Made by a program: the position numbers and the translations under genes
Shown: positions 49,515 to 61,315 of the stretch, in pieces
Position numbering within the stretch: the first letter of the stretch is position 1
Layout of the letters: every line of letters begins with the position of its first letter
Source: Atrichornis clamosus
Lineage: Eukaryota; Chordata; Aves; Passeriformes; Menuridae
NCBI GenBank assembly: GCA_013400975.1
Contig: WBMZ01009479.1
Coordinates: forward strand, 124,001 to 188,000
DNA: 64,000 nucleotides
Reading direction: 5' to 3'
Notes under the pieces: model-generated
Told to the model about the DNA's origin: nothing
What the model saw: only the letters and a program-made list of their open reading frames with translations
The model's database searches: none

Positions 49515-51209
49515 CTGCTGGACTCACAGATGTGTCAAAAGCCTGGAGGACTTCCAGCTTCCTGGGACCTCCGTGGGTATAACAATATCCACAGGGATAT
49601 AAAGAAAGAAGGCACTTTATCCCAGAAATTCACACAACAAGGATATTTGATAAAAAATAACTTACAGCAGCGACGAAAAAATATATATGATAAAAACCCA
49701 TTCTGAAGCCAAATCATTCTCCCCAACTGAAGACCAACCACAGACAAAGCTAATAACTAGAAGCAATTTATAAGGAACTGAAAACATCATGAGAATAGGG
49801 GAATAAAATACATTTTGACTAGAACAATATAATGTTATTGGCAACACAATGGCATACAAGCCTCTGGAGGTGTCATGCTGTCTTCTTTGATTAAAAGCTT
49901 GAGCAGAAGCATGAGTATTAATTTAGAAAAACTGTTTATATCTTCTGTCTCTCTAGAATATTATTAATTGGAGTGTGCAAAATTAGGTCTTCAGAGCTCT
50001 GGCAAATTATTGTAAGCAGCGAGTCTTTATGCAGAAGGATAAAGAAAGGATTTCAGAGGCTTTGGGAGAAGTAATTAAGTTCTGCTACTTGCAAGTGTAT
50101 TTGTTTACGGGAAGAACTTCCCCACAGAAGTGGACAGAGTTATTTTTCTTTGTTTTCCTAACAAATATTTCCTGAGGGATGACTACCAAGATTAATTAAT
50201 CTTATTAAGTCTAAGGAAGAAAACATCTCACTACTGTAAGAGACTTGAAAACCTGAACTAGTTCTTCTGGATTCTCAGGCTCCATGACTTGAGCATCAAT
50301 AATGTCACCCATCTGAGGGCAGGGGATAGCTGAAAAAATGGAATTTTCAACAATTTCTTTCTTTCAGCTGATTAAGGAGGTAAATTCCACTTTGAAATGA
50401 GTTCTGGTAAAACATACACACCTCTCTGATCTTTCCTTTAGCTACAGCATGGGATCTATGATAAGTTTTATTCCTAGGTATTTGGTGGTATGGGAATGGA
50501 GAAGGTGTTTTACACGTAACCCTTCTTTTAGGCTTTGAAATGAATATCCACCACTCCTATTCTACCTTTTTTTAATCTGAAATTTTTATATTTTTAAGAG
50601 ACACAAATCTGGTGCTCATGGACAGAAAGAAAACCCAAAAACCATTGCAAGGTTATACCATGGAACTGTGCCCCCATATGACCACAAAAGTAGGCAGCAA
50701 GGGAGAGTGATTGTCATTGACATACCAGGCCTAGAGAAGAGGAAAAAGGTGAAAGAAAGAATTTGGAAACTGCAGTTTCTAGCTCAATTTTCCTTGTGTT
50801 TGCATCAGAGGGACTGGCCCCAGGCAGACAAGAATTTCCACCATTCCAAGGAACTCCTTAATTGTCAATAAAACCAGACTTCTCACTGTATAAGACTTGA
50901 TGAAAAAGAAGAAACTTTAATTTCCCCCTTTCTTTCCCTTCTTTGCATAAGCAGCAACAATATTTAAATGCCATTTTTTAATAGCCTATTTATTTCTTAA
51001 AAGAATGGCCTCTAGTTTAAACTCACAGACAGGTACATTTTGATAGCATCTAATATTTTAATTTTTTTAATATAAAACTTTTAATCCTTCTTAGGAAGAG
51101 AGCAGCTTTGTCAGTACCAGAGAATATGGGAATCTCCTTTGACCCTGGTGTCCGACATGTGCAATTCCAGACAGGAGAGCTGCAAACTTTCCTTCTGCTC
51201 TTCCTCCTT

Positions 51210-51398
51210 TGGGTGTTGAGGCCCTGGCACAGGGTGCCCCGCGAAGCTGTGGCTGCCCCTGGATCCCTGGAAGTGTCCAAGGCCAGGTTGGACAGGGCTT
51301 GGAGCAACCTGGGATAGTGGGAGGTGTCCCTGCCCATGGCAGGGCATGGAATGAGATGATCTTTAAGATCCCTTCCAATCCAAACCATTCCATGGTTT
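51210..51398 (+). repeat. CR1 LINE 3'-end fragment
   Basis: Sense copy of about 190 bases: GTTGAGGCCCTGGCACAGGG, GTGCCCCGCGAAGCTGTGGC, CCCTGGATCCCTGGAAGTGT, GGGAGGTGTCCCTGCCCATG and TTTAAGATCCCTTCCAATCC. It ends CCATTCCATGGTTTTT, so the tail octamers have mutated. Confidence 0.93.
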
Positions 51399-54300
51399 TT
51401 CACAGGTGCTGCTTCAGGTCTTAATAAGAACTACTTAAATATTAAAATGATTGAAACACCAGGCTAGAAATCAAAGAAGCATGGCACTGGAGTCAGGATG
51501 CTTTGAAAAAAGTTGGGGTCATGTTGTGGCCTAAACACAATTAAATTATTCCCTAATTTTCACAGCAGTCTCTTAATGGAGGCTTAAAGTGTCAGGCTCT
51601 GCAAGTCAATCAAAGTGACGGTATTTTCCCATGAATAAGGGTTAAAAGGTTGAGACCCAAAATCTGCAGCTGATGCTGAGCAGGAGAGCAGTGGATGGAA
51701 TGTATGATGTATGCTCAACTTCTAGCTAAAGTCATTACACTGAAAGTAAAGTAGCTCAGGGAGTGCCCATTGCCCAAATCCAATTTTCATAGCAATGTGT
51801 TGCTGAGAGTGCAAATTACTGAAAATTTGCCAATTCAGAGCTAATATTCCGAAAAGCCTTTCCAGTAAAAGTGCAAACAGCCTTTCAGTTAGCAGTGCTG
51901 CTCTTCCAATAAAGCATAGGGGGAATAAACTGCACAAAATTTCAATAAATAAAACACAAAGAAAACATAGTTGTAGGAATACTGGTAAGAGGAATTGCAT
52001 TCTAACGTTGAGCACATGGAAAGAAACCCTTTTGGAATGCTTACTCTCCAGCTGAGTTAGAAGTAAAATAAACCTTCATGTGTAGACAAAGACTGATGGA
52101 TTTCTTGGTGGGAAGAGTCAACTAGTTGAGTAACACCAGTGAAAAAAGGAAAGGTGGGAATGCTGAATCCTAGCAAAACCTAAAGTGTGTCTGCTATAGT
52201 TGCCTTTCCCCACCGAATAATTTCACTTTCCATCATTCACGACGTATTTACCTGCCTCCTTTTCTGCCAGATTCACTCCCATATTTCTCCCTGTCTATCC
52301 CCACAGGAGAAGAGGTGGCTGCTCAGTTCTCAGGTATCCCACACATCCCACATGGGAAGGCTGTGCTGGTGTGGGGCACCCTGTAAGGAGCCCTTCCCCT
52401 CCGTGGGTGCATCACCCCCACCAGCCATTGGTGGAGATTCTCCAGAGGTCATAAACGTATTGCCCTTGATGCTAATTAGTGATTTCCTTTCTCCATGCGA
52501 TAAGCCAAGGCATAATTCTGTCTAACCTCCCTGGGATGTGTGTGTGTGAATCCCTGATCACTTGCTTTACCCCACAGAACAGAACAGTGTGCTGGCACCA
52601 CCTGGAAGCTCAGCGTGTCCCCTAGCCCCAACCAGAAGTCAAATAAAAAGTCAAATATCGTGAAACACAAACTCATTTAAATGATAATAAACGCAGGGGG
52701 TGCATGTGCAAAAATACAGCTTTGATGTGATTCAAACCTATAAATGTGAGTGAATGCTTCCACTTTTGCACATGCTTATTTCTTTGGCCAGTTCAGGTGG
52801 GAATTCCAGGAGAGAGGACTTGGTTCCATGTGGATGCTCAAGCACCAAGACAGCCTGGCTTTGCCTGGCATGGCATTGGACTGAGTTGTTGTTAGGCATC
52901 ACATCTGTTCTAAAGGACAGTTTGGAAAACTATATTTGGAAATCAAGTTCAATGTAAAAGGAAGTCTTATTTCTATCAGTGAAATTTGATTGTTGGGGGT
53001 CAATTTGGTGCCTTATGGAACAGGAAAAATATTTTCTGCCTCAGGAAATATGCATGTTAACTGGATATTACTTTGACTATTTTAATATTCTGGCTGACAC
53101 ATCTGTCCCAAGGAGAACAAACTTCTCTTTAATATAGTAGTTGATAATCTGTCAGCTGATGGAGGAACACTGATGAAGATTGTTTCAGAGGAAGACTGTT
53201 TCAAAACATGATTTAAATGGGATTTATAAACCCCAGTTAGTCTGAGTTCTAACGCTTTTTTTTCCAAGCAGGCACAAAGTGTTGATGCCTGGCCAGGGCT
53301 TGTGCAGTGGTCCTGGGCTTGGGGTGGGGAGCACTGGATGCTTTTCTTCTCGTGCTATCAGGGAAAATAAAATCTCTGCTGACCACAGCAGCGCACATGT
53401 GCTGCCACCAGATTTACACAGATGTGATTGTCTGCAATCCCGTAAACATTTCTTTTGATGATGCCCCAGAAAGAGAATCTAGTTCACTTCCTCCAGGCTA
53501 CGCAGAGCTAACTGGGATGGAAAAAGAGTGAGCAAATACGTGGAAAACAGCCAGCAGTGGCGAAGGAGCGGCTGGCACCCCCGGGAAGCAGAGAGTGCCT
53601 TGCGAGGGAGGCTTTCCTGAAACTGCCGGAGCAGAGGGCAGCCAGCTGAGCCTGTCAAATGCACGTTTGCTGATGAATAAATATTGTGCCTGTCATTTGA
53701 AGAGGTAATCCTTCCAAGGGAATGCTCTCTTCCCCAAACACAGGGACTGAAAGGCCGTTCAAGCCGTGCTGCTTGGGGAGGGTGTCCCAGGGCTGCTTCC
53801 TCCCTTCCCCTGCTAATCGGAGAGGACGTGATTCCAGTGTCCGGATGGCTGGGGATCCTCCGCTCTGTGCACCCGAGCATTCAGCCTTGCTGCTACACTT
53901 TGAATCACTTCGTGATACTTCTATTATTAGCAATACCTGACCAGGAGCAAATGGAGCACATCCTTTTAGTGGGATTGTTTTTGCCCTTAATCTGTTGGTT
54001 TATTTATTTGTGAACACTCCGGCTGAAGGAACTTATTAAATAATAATAATGCTGGGATACAATCCTGGAACAGCTGGCATAGTGTGTTCTTAAAAACCTG
54101 ACAGCATCACCACACTGGCAGATATTCAACTTCAGCATTGTAATGGACTTGGAAAAACCCAACAAGCCGCACTCTGTGCTTTTAGATGGGATTTATTCCC
54201 AGTTTGGTGGGTTTCACTTTCTCCTTCACGATTTTTCTTCTGATCTTGCCCAGCATGGCAGACCTGGCTCATTTGATTGCCGCACAAAGGAATTAACATT

Positions 54301-56428
54301 GGATTTCTGTGCCTTCCCCAAACAGCCAGAGGGAAGGTGCAAGGGGCTCTAAGGCACCGTGTGTGAGGGGAAGACAAGTTCCATCCATGAGCACAGAGAT
54401 CTGTCCCTTCCCTGACTGAGGGACTCCTTCAACTTCACCCTGCACCAACTCGCTGCTGCTGCTGCTGCTTCCACGGTTATCAAGGGGGTTGGCATTGCCT
54501 TGGTAACTCAGCACGAGCCTTCTCCTTGCAAAAATTACCATGTTGTTTATTTTTTTTCAACCTATGGGAGCAATTTGGGTGCCCAAACGAAGTGATTGTG
54601 TTATTTCAGTCCTTCCAAGCTGTCCCTGCTGCCACCTGAGCTGCCCCCCAACCCGTCCACAGCCCCACAGGAGGTCTCAGTCTCCCACAGGGGTGAGAAT
54701 AGCACTAGATGCTTGTATTTGAGTAATTAAATATTATCTGGCAGCCCTGTTTGCACACAAAAACAACTGGAATTCTGTGAAAATCTGAGAGAAAAATAAG
54801 CTAAGCAACGCTGAGCTTTTCTTAGAATAGGCACGGAAGTCAACAGCTTTCAGCAATCTGGTGCAAGGCCCAATTTCCTGGGGTGTCCCCTGCAATTAGG
54901 AGGCTCTTTCCCTGGCTCTGAAGCTCTGGCAGGCAGCTGAGATGAGAGATCCTCTGGTTTGAGGGATTTCCTGATGCTTATGGCTTTTTTTCCCCTTTTT
55001 ACCTTATTCACTTTGTACAACAGCTCAGGCATCCAAGACCTTTTCCTTAATAATCTTAGTGATAACAGCAATTTCTCCAGCTCAAACAGAGGTGAGGGAG
55101 AATCAAAGCATGGAGATGCTGCCTTCAACATTAAAGCTCTTTTCTTTCTCTGAACCTCTGGCTGCCTCTTCCAGGGGCTGGGTTGTAATACCTGTGCTCA
55201 GATAACACACGGTGCCTTTCCATCCCAGACCGGTCTCTGCAGGGAGTGAAACTCTTGGTTGCCTGTGGCATTTTCTCAGCAGCTTCTCGGGAGCAGCTCC
55301 CGGACGGCTCAGAGCTGTCACAACTCCCACGGCAACGGGACCAACCCCAAATCACAGGCACCTTGCAAGTGTAAAAAATCCAGCATCGCTCTCTCTGCTG
55401 AGATTGGGATTTTTATTGGAGCTGCAGCAGAACCAGACATCCTAAATCTGCTGCACTTCAGTGGGATTTGTGTGTCTGATTCCCATCAGCTCCTCTGACA
55501 GGTTTTCCCTCTGTTCTTACTGCAGCCAGCTCTCCGCAGCTCTAAGCCTTTCATCTATTTTGGCAATTACCACACTATTAGCACCATTTCCCATAAAAAT
55601 CTCATCCTGCATCAACCTTCTGACACATAACAGTATTATAATACTTCATAACTTCACATATACCTTATAACACTTGCAAACAAGATAAAATGATTCACTC
55701 TTTTGGCAATCTCCCCCTTTTGTGGCACATAAATTATGATAGAAGCCTTTCAAATGGGAGTCTGTCTGTTTAAAATATGTTTCTAAGAAAGGAGGAGGTA
55801 TGAACAATATAAGTTTTGTGCAGAAATTTCCAGCCTAGCAGATTTAAAGCAACCTTGCTTAGAGCTTGCTAATGCACCTCTCAAAATCCCTCCCACATCA
55901 CCTCAGCTGGCTGGCTGCAGGGTGATTTTGCCAGAGTTCTCCTCACAAAGAATAACCAGGGTTTGGGAGCTCGTGCCTCATTATCTCCTTCCTTTGGCTC
56001 TGTGCATGTTTACTGCCTCTGCACCTCATACGAGATGCTAATCCAGCAGCAGCCAGGTGTGGGTTTGGGTTTGGGGAGCAGATCCCCTCCCTGCTCTCAC
56101 CAGCTGAGCACAGGGGTTGTACTCTCACGCAGTTGTCATGGGACAATCAAATCACATCACAGCTGGAGTTGTTTTCATGGCTTTTGCTGGGATATTATCT
56201 GTATTTCATAATCAAACAAGCCTGACATAGCTGACCTTGCACGCTGAAGTCTGTGGCTCACCACAAATATGAGCAACAAATCACAGGCTATTTCTCTATT
56301 TTTTTCCTGTTTGTTTTCCCAAGGACCAAGGATAACAAGTTGGGGCTTTGTGAGCCACCTCTGTGGTCTGAGGCCAAAAAGGGCCTTTCCGTCCTCTGTG
56401 TGAGTTAGATGAGCCTGGCACACAGCGT
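51399..56428. other. Unique non-coding sequence
   Basis: No gene recognised. A (GCT)6 run lies at 54452-54469. The stretch at about 55370-55722 has an LTR-like arrangement on the minus strand, reported as a finding only. Open frames stay below about 135 codons. Confidence 0.5.
54452..54469 (+). repeat. (GCT)6 trinucleotide repeat
   Basis: Six uninterrupted GCT units. It is a short run with no associated gene. Confidence 0.92.
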
Positions 56429-56535
56429 CACAGAATTGGATCATAGCATGGAATCACGGAATGGTTTGGGTTGGAAGGGACCTCAAGGATCATTCACTTC
56501 CAACCCCCTGCCATGGGCAGGGACACCTTCCACTG
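56429..56535 (-). repeat. CR1 LINE 3'-end fragment
   Basis: Antisense CR1 tail with extra octamer-like words (CACAGAATTGGATCATAGCA, TGGAATCACGGAATGG), then TTTGGGTTGGAAGGGACCTC, AACCCCCTGCCATGGGCAGG and GACACCTTCCACTG. About 105 bases are retained. Confidence 0.9.
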
Positions 56536-57633
56536 AATTTCTGCATTTTAGTTATGCTCTCTTTCCATAACTAAGCCTGTAGCACAAGAACATGGAGCTC
56601 ATAAGCACCAAGTGGGATGAGATTGGAAGGGAACAAACACCTGTGCCTGGCTAAAGCCAATGGTACCCATCCAATATCTCTGAAGGCCTCTCATTTCAGC
56701 TGGTACTCACCTGTCTCCTCTCTATTTCCACTCCAAAATGCAGAATTTGCCTCTGTGTGGCAGAGCTGGAGGCTGGGCCTGCCCCAGGGAGGGTGCTGGT
56801 GGCTGGACATGACCTTATCCAGACAGGGAGACACCCAGCACCGCTTCCCACCCACCACGGGAAAAGGCTCCGTGTTTGCAGAGCTGGCAGAAGAGCCTTC
56901 CGCAAATCTTCAAAAGGCGGTGAAAGCAAAATGGACTGTGAGCTAGGAGGTTTGCTCACAGCCTTGCTCTCATTAGCAATTAACATTCCTTCCTCCTGGA
57001 GAAGAGTTAACGATTCCTGCGCAGGGGCTGACATTTCCCGATCTCCACACGTTGCTCCCTGCAGGCAGAATGCCATGAACTGTTAGATTTCCTCCCTAAA
57101 GTGACTTGTCACTGAAAGAGCAACCAGGGAAACAGGCAGCCAAAGGATTTACCACTTGCAATTACCACGTCTCCCCTCCTGTTTCTGTACCCAAATCCGT
57201 CTGGATCAATCCAGATTTCTCTGGTTTGCTCTATCCCCAGCTATCCCATGACAGCCACCCCTATGGCCCTGCACGTGTTGTCAGCCACAAGTAGCAGCTG
57301 ATAAATAAAAAAGGGATTTCTACCCACTACATCATATATTCACACTACACACGCAGGATTTATTTTGCTTTTATAGAGGGATCTTTTTTGATAGCACCGA
57401 ATACCTGTCCTTTGCTGTGCTACAGGAGCTGAGTGGAGCACAGTGTTTTCCTAACACCTTCCCATCTTTGGAAACAACCTGCAGGCAGTTCCAAAGATGC
57501 TGACCCCAAGACTGTTCCATACACATGATTCGAGAGTGACGTTGTCAGAGTTTTCCATTATTTACGCTGTGGTAACAGGTGGAAAATAGGCCTTTGTTCT
57601 TCTGAGAGTGCAAGGATGCAACAGCACCCAGGG
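56536..57633. other. Unique non-coding sequence
   Basis: No gene or repeat recognised. Overlapping open frames of about 110-126 codons at 56617-57086 occur on both strands in a GC-richer patch and give no recognisable product. Confidence 0.5.
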
Positions 57634-57745
57634 GAATCAGAGAGTCACAGGGTATTCCAAGTTGGAAGAGACCACAAGGATCATCAGGCCCAACTCCTGG
57701 CCCTGCAGAGGACACCCCAGCAATCCCACCACGCTCCCTGCCACG
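57634..57745 (-). repeat. CR1 LINE 3'-end fragment, passerine-type subfamily
   Basis: The plus strand reads GAATCAGAGAGTCACAGGGT, ATTCCAAGTTGGAAGAGACC, ACAAGGATCATCAGGCCCAA and CACCCCAGCAATCCCACCA. This is the reverse complement of the same 3'-end type as the copy ending at 42592, and it is more diverged. Confidence 0.82.
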
Positions 57746-59249
57746 GGAAAGAAGAGAAGGAGCTGACATGCAGCAGCAATCCTCCCCCCTGGGCAGCAAG
57801 CCCAGTGCTCCAGGGAGCAGCAGTTTCAGCAAGCCAATATTTTTCCAATGCCTGCTGCTTGCTGCCCGAACTGTTACCACCTGGAAGTCCCAGCACATCC
57901 CCAGGAGAGGAAAGGAGAACCCAACAGCAGTGATTCCTGCGCTTTGGGCAGTCTGGCACCTTCCTTTGGATCCACTCCCTCCTGGGCATCACTTTGCTCA
58001 TGGCAGCAATACCTCCCGAGTCTGTGGTTAATCAGTGACGTCCATGCCTGCTGGTGGGTGGGTGCACTGCTTGAGCACATCTCTTGATCTTTTCCAGGGA
58101 ATTCTGGGATTTTTGAATTCATATTCTGAGAAAAATCTGGTTTTGCAAGGAATTACTGCATTCCTGGAGACTTCGAGGAGTGTCACATTTGTGGATCATT
58201 TAATCTGCATATTTGTATTTGGAATAATATTCTATTAGGTCAACTGTTACTGTCATTCCAGATATTATTTCCATATCTGTACCCAGCTGCTATGTCCCAT
58301 CTGATGTTACACCAGGATCTTTGCCTTCTTTATTTTTAATCTTTCTATTTCTTCCTTAGAACATTTTAAGGGATTGTAAAAAACCCGTAATAAGGAAGAT
58401 AACATAGTTTTCAAGTAGAGCAGACCATAGGAAGAAATTAAATGTTTCACTTTTTAAAATTTAAATTCATTTTATTATTAGGGAGTGAGAGGTTATTGCT
58501 CTTTAGGACATGATGCTGAATTTGTCCAGATTTCTTGGTATAGATATTCATCCAGTTACTTTTATTTAATGTGCAAAATGACCTTTTAAAAGTGCTTTTT
58601 GATGTCATGTAGAATATCAGCAAAATCATATTTTAGAACAGCAACAATGCAAGTTCTTTTTCTTTGTTACTTTTGCCCTAAATCCAAAAACTAAACATAT
58701 TTGCAGTATTTATTCTAACAGTTCTTCAGATCAGCCACAATATCTTTTTTTTCAAGAAGAAAATATAACCACCTTCAGCCCTTCCAACCCACCTCAGGTG
58801 TTAGAATAAATAAGGGACTAGCTGAGAATTAATCTATAATTTCACTTAGTTGCCTAAAATTTTCGTGTTCATAGCTGAAGTGACCTATTAGTCCTATTCT
58901 TCCACAATTTGCTTCTAGAGCTGAAAATACCTGGAGAGTATGGACAGAGCTCCAAACCCTACAGGTGTTTAAGATGAGTTATACTGGATGAAAAAGCTTT
59001 AACTTAATAATCTTTCAGAATATGGAAGAAAAGAAAGACACAGGAGAGAGGAGATAGATAAGCAAGACAAAGAAAAAGATAAATTACACAGGCAGTGCCA
59101 CAGGGTGTTAATTCACAGTTTTTGCATTCCTTTTGAATTTTTTCTTCCTGTTTAAATAAAAGCCCTTTTTTTTTTCTCAGGTGTTGGGAAGCATTACTTC
59201 CAAATATGGGAAAAGCCCAAACTGTGAAACAGGTTTAAGCCAAGAGTAC
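57746..59249. other. Unique non-coding sequence
   Basis: The first part, to about 58110, is GC-richer with overlapping short frames on both strands. The remainder is AT-rich. No gene or repeat recognised. Confidence 0.5.
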
Positions 59250-59668
59250 AGATCAGGGTTGGAGTCCCTCTCCTACGAGGAAAGGCTGAGAGAATTGGGA
59301 TTGCTCAGCCTGGAGAAGTGAACCCTCAGTGTAACCTAATTGTGTCCTTCCAGTGCCAGAAGGAGCCAACAAGGAAGATGGAGAGGGACTTTTTACAAGA
59401 GCCTGGAGTGACAGGACAAGGGGGAATGGCTTCACTCTGAAAGAGAGTAGGTTTAGATTGGATATTAAGAGCCCATTTCTTGTGTTGAGGGTGGGGAGGC
59501 CCTGGCACAGGGTGCCCAGAGAAGCTGTGGCTGCCCCTGGATCCCTGGAAGTGTCCAAGGCCAGGTTGGACAGAGCTTGGAGCAACCTGGGATAGTGGGA
59601 GGTGTCCCTGGTGGAACTGGAGGGCCCTTAAGATCCCTTCCAACTCAAACCATTCTGTGATTCCATGA
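59250..59668 (+). repeat. CR1 LINE 3'-terminal copy
   Basis: Sense copy of about 420 bases: GGAAAGGCTGAGAGAATTGG, GATTGCTCAGCCTGGAGAAG, AGTGACAGGACAAGGGGGAA, the CCTGGCACAGGGTGCCCAGA block, and the tail CAAACCATTCTGTGATTCCA ending TGA. A short deletion removes the GCCCATGGCAGG part near 59611. It pairs as an inverted repeat with the copy at 61001-61315. Confidence 0.94.
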
Positions 59669-61000
59669 CTAAAGCAAATAGTGGGATGTTTTCCAGAGGC
59701 TCAAGGGGCAGCTGGACCAGGCTCATTATCTTACGAAGTCCATGGTGCTGCACAGTGAGGGGCATCACACCTTACAGTACCCTAAAAATCTCTTTTTTTG
59801 CCATCCACTCTTTTATTGCAGTGAAAAATGACTGTGAGCTAAAATTGCACATTTCACCAGATATTTAGTGGATGGCGTAGATTATAGTGCTCTTTAATGG
59901 AGTGTCCACAGAAGAGAGAATTCACAAAAATTGTTCCTCAGTATCTATAAAAGCTGAGAATATTTTAAGCACACACACTCTTCTGTGCTGATTAATCCTT
60001 CAATACAAATTGGTGGGTAACACTGACAATTAGTTACTTCTACTCTGTTTTATTTCCTTCAATTTAGACAGTTAAATATAGACACAAAGTTTGATAATTA
60101 CACTCCAACTGGGAGATGTACTATAAACAAATGAGATACAGTGTCTAAATTGATTAACAAATCTGCATAAAGCTTTCTTTAAATGCAAAATGTATTTTTC
60201 ATTACTGCGTAATTATTCATTAAACACCAGCTGTTAAAAGTCAAGTTAATGAAATATGAAAAAGTGTAGGATAACAACCAAAGTAAACTTATTTCAAAAG
60301 AATTTGCTTGAAAGGGTTGTCTGGAAATAAATATGTTTGATTTGAGCCAGTGAAACTTGTCACACACACCCGAGAGGGAGAGAGGGTAATGTTTGCTGAG
60401 GGTTTCATGGTGAAAACAAAAACATTCCCATCTCCAAATACCATTTTCATGTTGGTTTCTGAGAATCAAACATAACATTTTACCCAAAGTGTCCTAGAGC
60501 ACAGTGATATTTAAGCTCTTAGGAAGTTGATGGCAAAGCAAAACTCACCACTTCTTTTCTGTCTGAAAAAATTTCCCAGATTTTCACTGTCAATTACTTC
60601 TAATTTTAAACATGAACTTAATTGCATTCAACACATTTGACTGCTTCCATATGGAACAAGACCACAGTGAGGTTTGACAGACCACAGAGGTGCTGCCATT
60701 TGAAATCCTCTCATGAGCTGAAGGGGCAGGATAATGCAATGGCACAGAGGAATTGCTGTGTGTACTTTTGAACACTCCTTAAACAGCAGAAGCTTTTACG
60801 TAAGGACGTGTTCCCATCAGCTGTCGTGGAGGGGCTGCAGCTGAGGGACATGGAAAGCTCCTGGTTCTGGTTATTCAGCAGAATTGTGGCAGGACTGGGA
60901 AAGATCTGGATCCCCTGCTCCACAGTCATGTCCCCACTGCTGATACGGCATTTGTGTCAAGCAGTGCCGCTTCATTCAGGAAAGCTAGGAGTTTGGGATA
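59669..61000. other. Unique AT-rich non-coding sequence
   Basis: Spacer between two oppositely oriented CR1 copies. No gene or repeat recognised. Confidence 0.55.
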
Positions 61001-61315
61001 CATAGAAACAAAGAATTATGGAATTATTTGGGTGGGGAGGGACTTTAAAGTCCATCCAGTTCCACCCCCTGCCCTGGACAGGGACACCTCCCACTATCCC
61101 AGGTTGCTCCAAGCCACATCCAACCTGGCCTTAGACACTTCCAGGGATCCAGGGGCAGCCACAGCTTCTCTGGGCACCCTGTGCCAGGGCCTCACCACCC
61201 TCATTGTAAAAAAACTTCTTCTTTATATCTGATCTAAATCAATCTTCCTTCAGTTTCAAACCATCACCCCTTGACCTCTAGCAGCAGGACCTGCTAAAAT
61301 GTTTGTCCCCAATTT
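61001..61315 (-). repeat. CR1 LINE 3'-terminal copy
   Basis: Antisense copy of about 315 bases: GAAACAAAGAATTATGGAAT, GGGACACCTCCCACTATCCC, TTCCAGGGATCCAGGGGCAG, GCACCCTGTGCCAGGGCCTC, and ending near GTTTCAAACCATCACCCCTT and GTTTGTCCCC. It is the same subfamily as the copy at 59250-59668. Confidence 0.94.

Larger units (their letters stand above)
45691..51209. other. Unique non-coding sequence with an exon-like open frame
   Basis: No gene is confirmed. A GC-richer patch at 47820-48600 and an open frame at about 49017-49493 are the only parts that resemble coding sequence; the latter is listed separately. A poly-T run lies at about 46795-46808, an AT microsatellite at 48774-48797 and a 17-base tandem duplication at 49481-49514. 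Confidence 0.5.

Noticed and set aside
56617..57086. Overlapping 109-126 codon frames on both strands
   Set aside because: Opposite-strand frames of similar length with no recognisable product suggest chance openness.
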